Assembly: GCA_009602725.1 (NCBI GenBank)
Contig: WELB01000078.1
Span: 388,786-435,911 of the forward strand
DNA length: 47,126 bases
Direction: 5' to 3'
Origin: Spirogloea muscicola
Lineage: Eukaryota; Streptophyta; Zygnematophyceae; Spirogloeales; Spirogloeaceae
Shown: positions 1-10,997 of the stretch, one piece after another
Position numbering within the stretch: position 1 is the stretch's first letter
How the letters are laid out: each line of letters starts with the position of its first letter
Notes under the pieces: model-generated
Seen by the model: the letters and a program-made list of their open reading frames with translations, nothing else
Databases searched by the model: none
What the model was told of the DNA's origin: nothing
Position numbers and translations under genes: made by a program

Positions 1-170
1 GGGGGGGGGGGTGGTGGGGTGGGGTGGTGGTGCTGGGAACTTTGGCCACCTGGACTACTGCTATAGCTGTTTGGCGGCACCGCGCCGTCTCTGACCGGCG
101 GCAGTTGGACGAGGGGACCAGCCCGGGAATAGGGGGCGCCGGGGCAGGCCGCCGGAACGGCGGCCCCGGG

Positions 171-325
171 CCGCCGTCTGGAATAGGGAGAATAGATGGG
201 CAGCCGCGCGCCGGAATAGATGGCAGCGCCCGGAAGCGCCGCGGCAGCCGGGCCGCCGTCTGGAATAGATGGGCAGCCGCGTCGCCGGAATAGATGGCAG
301 CGCCCGGAAGCTCCCGCGGCAGGGG
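171..325. repeat. Two-unit GC-rich tandem repeat (period 82 bp)
   Basis: The motif CCGCCGTCTGGAATAG occurs at 171 and again at 253. Each copy is followed by a GCCGGAATAGATGGCAGCG-like segment, giving two units of about 82 bp. The sequence before it (1-170) is G-rich, beginning with a run of 11 G, and has no recognisable gene. It may be a minisatellite edge. Open frames across it are GC-driven. Confidence 0.75.
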
Positions 326-399
326 CGTCGCGGCGGGGCGTCGCCATCCAGAACCGGCCGCGTGGGAGGCCTTCCCGTTGAGAGATAGACTCTTCCAAG

Positions 400-1095
400 A
401 GACGGCGGAGGCTATGATTGGTTAGCCCAGGAAAAGAACTAACAAAGTTCGAAGGGGCCAGAAAAGCGCTAAAAAGAACAAAGCGACTCACGCGGCTCCG
501 GGGTGCTCAATGTCCCATGTTGCTGTAGTCTCTTGTATGGCTGTGGTTTCGGCGCCCTTCGTCCCTTTAGACCTTGTTATCTTTTTCGGGCTGGCCTTTC
601 AGAGCCACTGCCTTCTATTGGAAAGGTTGTTTGTTCTGCTATTTGTTCTGCAGCCGCAGGTCAGAGAAAGTAATCTCCGGGTAGCGGGCCCCTGTCTATA
701 TTGTGGTCCATCCTCCCCCATTCTGCCATAGCCTCTTCAGGCCCCGCAGTCGCTGCTTAGCTCGTAGTTTGGCCCCTTCGAACCTTGTCAATTCTTTTCG
801 GGCTGGCTTCTCACAGCCCTTGCCCCCATTGGGAGAGCCACTTCTTCTCTGTCTATAGCCAGAGGCTGCAGCCAAAGCGCGACCGGCACGCAGATGCAAC
901 GCGTGTGCCATTGACCGCTGCAAGGATAGGCGCAGGCGATACAGCTAGGCGAGAGAGCCTACCGCGTTGTAAGTAGTAGATGTGGGCTCCTCCCAAGGGG
1001 GGCGGGGGCTGTGAAAAGCCAGCCCTGAAAGGAAATTGCTCGCCCATAGAAAACGAGGGGCTAGCAAAGCCAGCCCAGAAAAGAATTGACAATAT
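400..1095. repeat. Cluster of dispersed hairpin repeats
   Basis: Several copies of the window-wide hairpin module lie here. Plus-strand copies are at about 555-640 and 775-850 (GGGCTGGCxx...xxCAGCC followed by CCATTGGGAGAG-like sequence). Minus-strand copies are at about 1005-1095 (GAAAAGCCAGCCC...AGAATTGAC). The same module follows retrotransposon C-termini at 24.6, 40.6, 45.2 and 46.8 kb, so these are probably isolated 3' tails. No protein-coding gene is supported. Confidence 0.7.
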
Positions 1096-1724
1096 CCGAA
1101 GGCCACAAATGCCACAAAAGGGTGCCGAAATTGAATAAACTACACACCAGGACACAAAATGATGCAGATGGATGCTCAGTATCCACGAGTTGAGCAACAG
1201 CAGAGGATGGAGGAAGCCCACACCCGCCGACGAGCCACAGCAGCCTGCGCCGCCCGGCCGCTTCCACCGCTTTGGAAATCAGCCGCTCGCCGTACCCACG
1301 TCGCTCGCCCCCACGGTGGCAGCCGCCGGCACAAAGCCACCGGCGGCCCCACGCCAAGGCGCCAATTTACCGGCTTCGCCCGACAGCGCTGGCTGGCCGC
1401 GCCCGCATCCGGGTCGGCAGGCAGGCCGCGACAATGGGGGCCTATATATAGTGAGATAGACGCTTCCAGGAGAGGGCGGTGGCTGGGAGAGGACAGCCCA
1501 GAATATATATATAGGGCCCCGCTCGCTGGCGCATGGCGTGCGACGTGGCCGCGCGCAACGGCGACGAGCTGGCGACGGCGCGGGGGTGAGGGTCAGGGCC
1601 GTGCGCATGATGTGAAGTTGGAGGCCGAGCCCGAGCTGCGCAACTGTTCACGTCGAACAGTCGCTGCCACCACGACGGCGGCCCACTCGCAGGAGTCATA
1701 AAGAGTAGTTTCATGCTTTTTGCG
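1096..1724. other. GC-rich stretch without a recognised gene
   Basis: Overlapping open frames exist on both strands but none shows a domain or consistent codon usage, so they look like GC shadows. Two TATATATA-type tracts stand out, at about 1441-1450 and 1503-1514. At about 1600-1640 there is a degraded copy of the GTGCGCATGAAATG...GGAGGCC repeat module described at 41.2-42.4 kb. Confidence 0.5.
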
Positions 1725-1960
1725 GCTTTTGGGCCCTTTCGGTCCCTGTACATTGCTTTGGGCTGGCCTCTCACAGCCATTGCCGTAAATTGAAAGAGCT
1801 GTTCTGGGCCGGCTGGGAGGCTTCGCCGCCTCCCAACCAGGGCGAGAAGGCGCGCGCGGTGCGGCATGAAATGAAAGGGAGGCCAATCCCAAGCCAGTAC
1901 GTTGTTCAGGCAAAAGCTAGTGCGCAAAGAATAGAGCTACATGGGAGCGAAGCCCAATGC
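1725..1960. repeat. Hairpin repeat plus GCATGAAATGAAAGGGAGG module
   Basis: A plus-strand hairpin copy lies at about 1730-1800 (GGGCTGGCCTCTCACAGCC). It is followed at 1856-1895 by the second dispersed module in minus orientation (GCATGAAATGAAAGGGAGG). Both recur widely in the window. Confidence 0.65.
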
Positions 1961-2574
1961 TAAAGCTGGCTGAGGCAACAGTATGACGTGAGCAGGGCAG
2001 GCATGCGGCGCGCGGGGCCCGCCTCCCGGCGCTGAGTGGCGGGGAAGCCCGGGCCCAGGCGTGCAGCCGGGAGAGGTGCAGCCATTGCCGGGTCCGCCTT
2101 GGTCATCTCTCGGAAGAGCCCCTTCCTTATCACGCGCCACGGCTGGCCCCCGGCGCGACCGGGAGGGAGGGCCTCGTGGGGCGGCCCCCGCCTCCGCGGC
2201 TGCGAATATGGCGGGACGCCTCCCCCGGGGCTGGCCATTGGCCTCTTCGGACTGGCCTTGAAGGCCATCAAGCGTCCCTGATGGCCGAGCTTCTTCTTGC
2301 GCTTTAGTGGCAATCGGCCCCGTTGCGGGAAGTGCTTCTTCCTCACTACTCCACCCCGCCCGCCGGCTCACCTACCCCGTGCCGCACGGGCGCCGCTGCC
2401 GGAGGCCAGGCTGGCCGAGCCGACGGTCCCCACTGGGGCAGACGCCTGCTCCCACGCGTGCCCCGCCATGACGGCAACTCGCCCCGAAGCTCGGCCTCGG
2501 CCGCCTCTCCAACTATGTGCGCGACCGTGCAGCACGGCAGCCCCGCCTCAGGCGGAGCCGCAATGATGGCGAGG
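1961..2574. other. GC-rich stretch, no supported gene
   Basis: Long overlapping frames on both strands consist of P, G, R and A-rich translation with no recognisable motif. Nothing else was identified. Confidence 0.4.
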
Positions 2575-2900
2575 CCTGCCGTCCATTCTTTCTGGGCTGG
2601 CCTTAGACAAAAGAAATGGCGCTTCCAGATTGACTCGTGGCTGTGAGAGGCCAGCCCAAAGGAATGGACAAGGTCTGAACGGGCCGGATGGCGCGTAAAG
2701 AAAGATAACAATCGCAAAGACGACAGCAAGTGGACTCTCATTAACAGCCCCCGCCCAGAAGAGCTCCGCCGGGCGAAGCTGGCCCCCGTCCGTTCTCACG
2801 AGCTGCCAGTCGCTGCGAGCCCGTCGTTGCGTCCCCGTCAGGGAGGCGCGCGAGTTGCACATGGATCGAAAGGGAGGCCAAGCCGAGCCGACAGACTGCG
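2575..2900 (-). repeat. Hairpin repeat (minus) and module fragment
   Basis: At 2620-2690 lies a minus-strand copy of the short hairpin element (GGCTGTGAGAGGCCAGCCC followed by AAAGGAATGGACAAGGTC). It is the same sub-type as the 71-bp insertion at 41105-41175. At 2855-2895 lies another copy of the GAAAGGGAGGCCAAG module. Confidence 0.7.
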
Positions 2901-3049
2901 CTTTAAACGTAATGGAATGAGCAAAGCACGGGCCTACTTATGGGTCTACACGAGGGCAAACATTCCCAATATTCCTGTCCGGGGCCAGCAAGCGCCGGCA
3001 GTGCGCCCACTCTCGGACTGGGAGACAATGACGACGCTGTGTGCTTAAC

Positions 3050-3560
3050 ATTTTCTTCGCCCCTTCGAAATTTGTTCATTCTTTTTCTTGGCTGGCCATT
3101 CACAGCCATCGCCTTCTACTGGAAGAGTTTTTTCTCAAATTTTTTCTCGCTCTCTTTTTTAAATGAAGACGAGCTTCGCTGCCTCTCCCTGCCCTTTCCT
3201 TCCGTGCTGGCCGTCCACATTACCTGTCATTTTCTCTATGGACTAGCCCTTTCACAGGCGCCCCCCTCCGGAAAATTCCCTCTGAAAGGGCAGGGAGAGG
3301 CCTCTCTCTCGCCTTTGGGCCAGCCTTCTCACTTTCAACAGCCTCTTTCCGGCTATTTGCTACTCCAACTTGCGGCTGAGCTGGGCTTCTTGAGCGCCCA
3401 ATCGTCAAAGCAAGTTTGCATGGCTGCATAGTATGTGCCTTCCGGCCCTTTTGGCCCTACATTCCCTTTGAGCTGGCTTTTACAGCCATCGCCCCCCCTT
3501 CGGTACGTCAGCTCAAGCAAAAACGGGCAGTGGCTGTGAAAGGCCAGCCCAATATTGACA
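3050..3560. repeat. Hairpin repeat cluster
   Basis: Plus-strand copies are at about 3055-3135 (CATTCTTTTTCTTGGCTGGCC...CAGCCATCGCC, shown in pieces) and 3440-3510. A minus-strand copy is at about 3520-3560 (GGCTGTGAAAGGCCAGCCC). They are diverged copies of the dispersed family. No gene is supported. Confidence 0.65.
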
Positions 3561-4080
3561 TGAATAGAGGTTCTTAGAAGAGAGCTCAGAGCCCTTGAGC
3601 GGAAACAGGCTTTGTTGAGCAGCACCAGCAAGGAGGGCCCAAACAGAGCGAGAGTGAAATCATTTGCTGAGGCTCGGGAACGGCTGGTCAGCAGGCCGAG
3701 CAGGCTGGCATCAGGGACATTTACCTCTGCAGACGTGGGGAGTAGCAGCAAGAAATTATGCAAGTGCAAAGCTATAATCTTTTAACATCGAGGCTAGAGA
3801 AGAGGACAGGGGTAGTGGATTTCGTGCTTTCCTTGTTGCCGAGGCTAATCACACGTCCCAAGCCTGGTCGCTATCGCATCAAATGTGGCCATTGTGCACA
3901 ATGAACACGTGCCTGGATCCTGCGACTGTGAGCGCATTGACAGCCATCGCCCCCTTGTGGTCACCCTTGTTGGATGCTTCTCTCTCTGTCCAGGCTCACT
4001 GCGCTGTAGCCGTACAGACCGCCCTCTGCCTCCCATCTCCTGAATATTTAGAGAAGAAACTAATCAAAATAAGCTCTTCC
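3561..4080. other. No recognisable gene
   Basis: Short frames only, with no domain and no clear splice structure. Nothing identified apart from weak repeat similarity around 3935-3960 (GACAGCCATCGCCCCC). Confidence 0.4.
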
Positions 4081-4084
4081 AGAA

Positions 4085-4350
4085 GAAGCTCTGTAATCTG
4101 CGTTCTCTGGCCCTCTGGACCTTGTCCCATTGCTCTGGCTGCCCATCGTTGACAGCCACCGCCCCGTTGGAAACATTTTACAGGAAGAAAGACAAAGCTC
4201 TTCCAACGAGGTGATGCGGTGCGCATGAAATGAAAGGGTAGCCAGGACACTGGACAGTCAGTGAAAGTAGTATGAAGGATGGGGCTCACAAAGCGAAGCT
4301 CAAATAAAGGGGTCGCTGGCCAGCCCAAGGCGAATGGACAAGGTATAGGT
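4085..4350. repeat. Hairpin repeats and second dispersed module
   Basis: A plus-strand diverged hairpin copy is at about 4100-4180. The GTGCGCATGAAATGAAAGG module is at about 4213-4240, and a minus-strand hairpin remnant (GGCCAGCCCAAGGCGAATGG) is at about 4318-4345. Confidence 0.6.
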
Positions 4351-4525
4351 GAAGCCCCGACACAAAATGGCCAACCACTCAGCAAAAGAAGCTTCTCCTG
4401 CTAATCTGCGTGAGTGCACCTTGTCCATTCTGATTTGAGCCCCTCCTTCAACAGGCATCCCCCCCTTCACATAGCTTCTCCTGCATTGCAACTTCAGACG
4501 GCCACAGTGATGCCTAGAAAGCACC

Positions 4526-4725
4526 AGAAAGCTGGGCAAGCTTTAGTTGTTGGCAGAAGGGCTTGGAATCTGCCAGCTGGTATTTAGGCCATCGATGGCA
4601 ACCTTTGTGTTGACCCGTGGTTACTGAGCGGGTCAATTTGCAGTGGATAATGTACGTCATCAGATGTGCTTGCCGTTTTACGTGGCCACTTTGGCCTTTG
4701 TTTCCACGAATTTCTTCCCTAGTCA
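4526..4725 (+). mobile_element. Family A non-LTR retrotransposon, extreme 3' fragment
   Basis: Collinear with the 3' end of the copy at 46.56-46.76 kb. It holds the last part of the coding region (AGAAAGCTGGGCAAGC-like, then TTGACCCGTGGTTACTGA, the end of the LTRGY-stop signature) and the 3' tail with CTTGCC...TTGGCC...TTTGTTTCCACGAA. The reading frame is broken close to the stop. It is a 5'-truncated dead copy lying just upstream of the ETF-QO gene. Confidence 0.8.
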
Positions 4726-4907
4726 ACGATCCCTCTTCGACGTCTGCAGCCCGCGTTTTCCCCACCATTGGAGATTGAGTTTACTGTCTGAAAAGAGTGC
4801 CACCTCTCCGGCCAGCGTGGCGCTGCAGCGTGGCAGCCGGCCGCCGCTGACAAGGCTGCTGGGCGACGAGGAGTCTGTGGCAGTTACCAAGCTCCCCGGG
4901 GGCCGCC

Positions 4908-7900
4908 ATGGCCGCCGGGCCCGCCTTGGCTCGCGGCCCGCTCCGCGCTCGCGCCCTCACGCGATGGCTCTTGCCGCCGCAGCCGCAGCCGCGAGGGCCT
5001 CCGCCGTCGCCGCCGCCGGCTGCGCTCCCGCAGGCGCCTCCGCCGCGGTGGCTTCCGCCGCCCCCGGAGCCGGTCTCGTGGCGACGCCTCTCAACGAGCA
5101 GCCAAGACCTGCCGGCGAGGGAGAGCATGGACTTCGACGTGGTCATCGTCGGGGCAGGGCCGTCGGGGCTGGCGGCCGCCATCCGCCTCAAGCAGCTGTC
5201 CTCGGACCTGAACGTATGCGTCATTGAGAAGGGAGCTGAAGTTGGTGCGCACCAGCCTGCAGTGCAACACCTCTATCCTCTCAGCTCAGTCTCGACCACT
5301 GCCAGTTTTGGAGAGCTCCTCTGCTTCTTGGGTGCAGCGTTAGCTTCCAATCACATTTATTGTGCATGATATTGTGAAACTAGGCATCACTCAACATCGC
5401 ATGCGCAGGTTCCCCTTTGTCTGGCTGTGCACGAATGTTTCATTGATTACGTGTGCCTTCGCCACTGTCATCATTAGGCACGCACATCCTATCCGGGAAT
5501 GTTCTAGAGACGCGGGCGCTGGACGAGCTCCTTCCTGACTGGAAAGAGAGGCAGGTACCAATGTGCACGGAGAGGTCTTTGTGCAGCAGATGTGTTTGAA
5601 AAGCCAATATTGAATGGAGCATAGTTGCGGAGCTTCTAGTCGTTGACAGCTGTACAGTCCTTCATGCAGGCTCCTGTCAGCACACTAGTCAGCAGCGATC
5701 GCTTCTACCTACTTACGAGAAAGCACCACCTCCGACTGCCCTCGCCCTTCAAGAATGATGGAAACTACGTCATCAGGTTGGTACCAAGGCCTGGCATGCA
5801 ATTTCCCTGAGGCTTTCTGCAAAACAGCCTAATCTGAGGCGAACTTTTGTTGGTCTTTGCATGAACTCTGTAGAAATTGGCACTGGCAACACCTTCATTG
5901 CAGAAACAGCAGAAATGGAGGGAGGTTTTTGTACAACTGACACTTGCATGGAGCGGGGAAGTTGCGGGGTTCAGCTTGAGCCAACTGGTTCGATGGTTAG
6001 CAGCTCGTGCAGAGGAACTCGGCGTTGAGATTTTCCCTGGGTTTGCAGCTAGTGAGGTATGCTCTACCGTTCGACCCAAGGCTCCACCAGGCGTTCTAAG
6101 ATCTCAAAGCCATTTCTCACTTCAGGGCAGGGGTGACCTGAAAGGCAAACCAAGCATTATTAGTAGTTGAGCGAGGTCTTTCAACAGAAGTTGCAAACCT
6201 GACAAGGGTTTGGCCCTTCCCATTTATCTGTATTTGAGATGTTTGAGGGCATTGGTTGCATATTACACAGTTTATCATTCAAAATCAGCACATGGCAGGT
6301 ACTCTACAAAGATTCAAGAGTTGTCGGCATTGCTACCAACAATGTTGGTGTACGGAAAGATGGGTCATTAGGGCCCAACTTCCAGCAGGGGATGGAGCTC
6401 CGAGGTGAGGACATCAAGCACTATGTTTGTTACTACCTGCGATGACAGGGACGTTGTATGTAACAGGGACTTGGCTTACTTACATTTACTATGCTTTTGA
6501 GTGGACACTGATTACGATCACTGGCTTTCAATACCTGGCCCTAGTTGGTGCCTTGCTCCTGTTGCAAACCTCGCGAGGCCATAATGCTTATCCTGTATAT
6601 GCTTTTGGGGATAGGCTGGTAAATTGAGCAGTTTGATTTCTGTCAGGCCAGGTCACTCTCTTTGGGGAAGGTTGCAGAGGATCACTTAGTGAGGTGCGAA
6701 CTTGCTGCTCTCAGTCATATGTTTGCTACTGAGTGGCCTCTATACAAGTACTATTCCATTCTGTTACGTCCTTAATCAGTTCTCCTGAACTGGCAGACGT
6801 TGATCGCGAAGTACGACTTGCGAGCCAAGTCCAAAGCAGAGCACCAGACATATGCCCTTGGCATTAAGGAGGTTAGCCAACAGTTCATTCCTTTCCTTAA
6901 AGAGTACTGTGCCTTCTGTATATGTAGCAGTGAAACTATTGCAGGCAGTTCGACTTTACTACTTGTTGCGGAGCAACAATCACCACAACAGTTGTTACAT
7001 TAGTCTATGGTTCTTCTCTTCTTAGGTCTGGGAAGTTGAAGAGTCAAAGCACCACCCAGGAGAGGTCCTGCACACAGTGGGGTATCCACTCGACAACAAG
7101 ACATACGGAGGATCGTTCATATACCACATGGACAATCGCCAGGTATGCCTAAGTAGCTTCACTTAAACAGTATGCAACCGTATGATGCACAGATTCTCCA
7201 TACCCTTTAGGCTTGGAAGTCAGCTTCTAAGCCTGACAAGCTTTACTCCTGTGCCAACAAAGTGCTCTCCTGGGCTGACATAGCCTCTTGTCAATTTGAA
7301 GGTTGCCTTGGGACTGATTACTGCTCTGGACTACAAGAACCCTTACATGAGTCCTTTCCAGGAATTTCAGGCAAGTAAGCTAATTGAGGTATATTAATTG
7401 GTGATGTACAATGACTGTTAATCTATCGCACTTTCATGTGTTCTTTGCCTGTCCTTAGCTGCCACTGCTAGTACGTTTTTGTTGAACATGCTGAATCATG
7501 AACAGACGCTTAGAGCTTGACCGTCATTGTCAGGGAGCATTCACGTTTGATGCCGTAGCTTCCAGGGCTTGCATGCCCATTGGTTGCCCCCAGAAAGCCG
7601 AAGCTGCGGGGCGGGGGACCTCCTAAAGGCACAGTCGCTACTTCGATAGCTGATTGAAGGGTTCAGGGTTGGGTGACCGTCTGTATTCAGAAGTGGAAAC
7701 AACACCCCTTCATACGGCCGTTGCTGGAAGGTGGACAGGTTGTGCAATATGGTGCAAGGAGCCTCAATGAGGGAGGATACCAGGTTGGTTGCACAACCTC
7801 CTGCCTCTGCTAGCTTGGTAATGTCAGGGGTCAGGAAGTGCCTGATTGTTACATGAGTCATCTTTGGAATTTATACAAAAGGTAGCAGTGATGAGTTGTC

Positions 7901-10313
7901 CAACTCATGTTGATGAATTTGCTTTTGTAGTGTCTCGGCGATACTATGTACATAAGCTGACAAATTTTTGCTCGGCGTGCACATGAAGTTGCCTTTCAAC
8001 AGGATGTAATCACGACTCTTGGCTACAGGGGCAATGCTACTTTCCACTAACTTAAGTTTACCACATTTATTGGGTACTTAGTCTGTGCCCGAGCTTGCCT
8101 TTCCTGGAGGAGCTCTCCTTGGCGACGCCGCTGGATTTCTCAATGTTCTCAAGATCAAGGGCACCCACACAGCTCTGAAGTCAGGTATTGCAGAAGATTG
8201 AGGCCACTGTAGCCTCCTCATTCATTCACTAAATACCTATGGATCATTACAACACCTCATCTATCTGCCATTTCCTGGGCTACATAGGCAGTACTCACTT
8301 CTGTACTGCAACACCCTTAGCAATCAAATAAAGTACAATCGCACACAGGGACATGGGTCTAGTGGTTTTCTTGCTGCATCACCTGTAGACCTGGCTGACA
8401 CCGCCAATTTGTTGCTGTACAGGAATGCTAGCGGCAGAATTTGCTCACAAAGCTATTGAAAAAGGAGATTCTTCTGCAATCTTGGCCTACACTGAAGCTG
8501 TGAAGCGGTCCTGGATCTGGGAGGAGCTTCGAAAGGCTCGCAACTTCCGCCCTGTAAGCCTTACTCTAGTCAGAGCTTCTTACCTTCTCACCATGGAGAG
8601 GTGCATTCGGTCCATGTTAGATAACTCAGACATCTGCAAATTTGTTCTAGACTTCCTCTTCTGCTATCATTGACTAAGCTGTTTGACACATGTTTATTTT
8701 GGGGTTACTGCAACATACGGCATCTACAGGAACGCTATCACTGCAAGTATACTAACTTGTGTGCCTATCGTTGTGCCTTGGTTTTCTTCCTGCTCTCAAG
8801 GGTTTCAAATATGGCTTGGTGCCTGGAATGATTAATGCAGCCATTGAGCGGTCAGTGCTCTCCACCAATCCTTACCTCCATCGTACTCCTGTAATATCTG
8901 TCTTACCATCATACTCCTGTATCTTCTGTCATGGGGTTTACTGACGACACAGTTGCAATTTCATATCCCTTTGGACATGTCTATTTGCATCATTGTGGTC
9001 ATGCACAGAAGTCACGATGCTGCCCTAGCAGCCTCTGTCATTGTGCTTCAACATAGACTGACTTTGATTCATGGCCGAGATGATTGCTACTTTTGAAGGT
9101 ACGTAACCCACGGACGATCCCCGTGGACTCTGACACACGGTCAGCCCGATCATCAGACTTTGCAGGTCATTGGCACATCAGGTCCCTGGTCCAGAAGCTT
9201 GCACATCACTATCTTCTTACACATCTCTCATGCACTCACAAAGCTACCACACTTCTTATGCTTTCCAGCTTACAATTCTGCATTGTTCCCTACTTTTCCA
9301 ACACTTTAATGTCTACTCATAAGAGTCATCACAATGTCTTCTCTGACATGCCAATATGTAACAATACCTGTCTCATTGCTCAGCCAAAATCAAGATCGAA
9401 GATGATTGAGTATCCACCTCCAGACGGAAAGGTTACATTTGACATTCTCACGTCTGTTTACAGGTCGGTGAACATACTAAGGATGTCAGGCTCTAACTAA
9501 TTAACAGATACTCTGCTTGTCTTGAGCTTCTGATACTTCGAGGATGTTGCAACAAGTTTAGGCTGCCTTGCGAACAAGTTGTATTTTCAACACTGGCATC
9601 ATGCACCCAATACTGTCAACATGGGCATGACAAAGTGTGCTCGCATGTGATGTCAATCAGAAGTGGGACCAATCATGCGGAAGATCAACCGAGTCACCTG
9701 AAGTTGAAAGTTACTCTCACTGACAACCTTCTACTTTTCGATGGACCTGAAGCCCGCTATTGCCCAGCTAAGGTGTATGAGTAAGCTCACAGTGGCCTAA
9801 ACCGGTCATCTTTGGCCTAAACCCTAAACCCTTAAACTAGATACAGGTCAAGTTGCCAGGGTTGTGACCTGTATTCGTCAACTGCATCACCCGCATCCAC
9901 AGCATTGAATACCTCTGAATATCTCTTAAGTAAAAGGCTGTCTGGTTGTTGTGGTATTGGGGCATTCTTAGGGCTTTTCTTGAGTAAGGCCAACATGAAG
10001 CATTCGTATGCTTTTGCAGATACGAAGGTGACGATAGAAGTTCAGCCAAGCTCCACATCAACGCACAAAATTGCCTCCATTGCAAGGTAGGCTGTTGCCT
10101 CTTGGCCTGCCTCCTGTAACCATGGCTCACTGTACTGCTGAGTGGGCATGGCTTGCTTGCCATGCTCAATAAACAGAGCTCAACCTTTGCGGACAACCCA
10201 ATATAACAAGCTGAGAATGCTGACTGCAGGCTTGCGACATCAAAGACCCAGGGCAAAACATCAAGTGGACAGTCCCAGAAGGTGGAGGGGGCCCTGCCTA
10301 TACCATCATGTAG
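4908..10313 (+). CDS. ETFDH: Electron transfer flavoprotein-ubiquinone oxidoreductase (ETF-QO)
   Basis: Mitochondrial inner-membrane flavoprotein that passes electrons from reduced ETF to ubiquinone. I splice 18 exons: 4908-5244, 5478-5554, 5670-5776, 5975-6056, 6299-6404, 6647-6693, 6797-6871, 7026-7142, 7302-7370, 7691-7783, 8082-8184, 8423-8553, 8801-8850, 9099-9165, 9384-9463, 9661-9780, 10020-10086, 10230-10313. They total 1812 nt, giving 603 aa (human protein about 617). The start ATG sits in a GCCGCCATGG context and begins an Arg/Pro-rich, acid-free leader of about 70 residues, consistent with a mitochondrial transit peptide. The FAD dinucleotide-binding GAGPSG is at 82-87. The C-terminal 4Fe-4S cysteines fall at 548, 572, 575 and 578 (NCLHCKAC), with nearly the family spacing. 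The protein ends [12 protein letters not shown], as in the family. Intron 9 uses a GC donor; intron 16 carries telomere-like repeats. Confidence 0.96.
7371..7690 (+). other. GC-AG intron (ETF-QO intron 9)
   Basis: Exon 9 ends ...GAATTTCAG and the intron begins GCAAGTAAG, a donor otherwise perfect for U2 introns but with GC instead of GT. The acceptor is TATTCAG before AAGTGG. The family sequence continues without gap across the junction (EFQ/KWK). Confidence 0.85.
9816..9837. repeat. Short interstitial telomere-like repeat (CCCTAAA type)
   Basis: CCTAAACCCTAAACCCTTAAAC inside ETF-QO intron 16, about three degenerate units of the plant-type CCCTAAA telomere repeat. A longer tract of the same type lies in the last SMC3 intron. 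Confidence 0.7.
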
Positions 10314-10997
10314 TGGCGACATGATCAATGACTGTCTGAAAGGGTGGCATTCGTAGTTTAGTCGTGGTCGTCCATTCTGGCTGTCACAAAATTTCGATCG
10401 ATTTAGAACAGTGTCTGCCGCTGTAAGGAGATGCACTAGCGACCGAGTGCAACTGCAGTGGACTTCTTGGTCTTTCAAGACCGCCACTAGCATTCTTGAG
10501 TCTCCTCGCCGGAGGACCTCAGCCCCCTTTCCGGTACAAAAGTGAAAAGAGCACTTAGAGATAGGACCTTCTCATCGGCAGTGCCCAGCATCATCTGCTG
10601 TCCTTCCTGCCCAAAGTACATGCTGCATCTATCAGAGCTGTAAGGGCCTGAGGCGATTGGGTAGGCAGCAATTGCCCCTCATGCAGGCATGGAAATGTAG
10701 CACACAAATCCAGGAGTGAGTGGTGTAGCCTTGCCAGCTTTGCACCTGTGGAGCTACTACAGCTGCAGCGGATAAGCTGCTGGTGTTGCCGAGCAAAGGC
10801 TCATGCAAAAACAATGAAAAAATGGCAACTTCTGAGAGCAAAAGCGGCAGCGTCAAGGTAGCTCGATGGCTGCGGGGTAATGAATCAGGTGTGCAAAAAG
10901 GCCAAGAGGCAGCAGCCACTAGCTGGAACTGCGTGCTCCTGCAGCTTTGTGAGGCAGCCAAGCGGCGAAGGGTACAAGGGCCCTGCCCACCATAGTC
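10314..10997. other. Convergent intergenic region
   Basis: Lies between the stop codon of ETF-QO (+) and the proposed stop of the unknown minus-strand gene. A 109-aa frame on the minus strand (10632-10961) shows no domain and is not supported. The region should hold both 3' UTRs. No clear polyadenylation signal was identified. Confidence 0.5.

Noticed and set aside
1159-2371. Several GC-rich frames of 100-180 codons
   Set aside because: Overlap on both strands, have no domain, and are interrupted by dispersed repeats.
9837-10493. 218-codon minus-strand open frame
   Set aside because: Antisense to the last two ETF-QO exons and their introns; no domain; composition fits a shadow frame.
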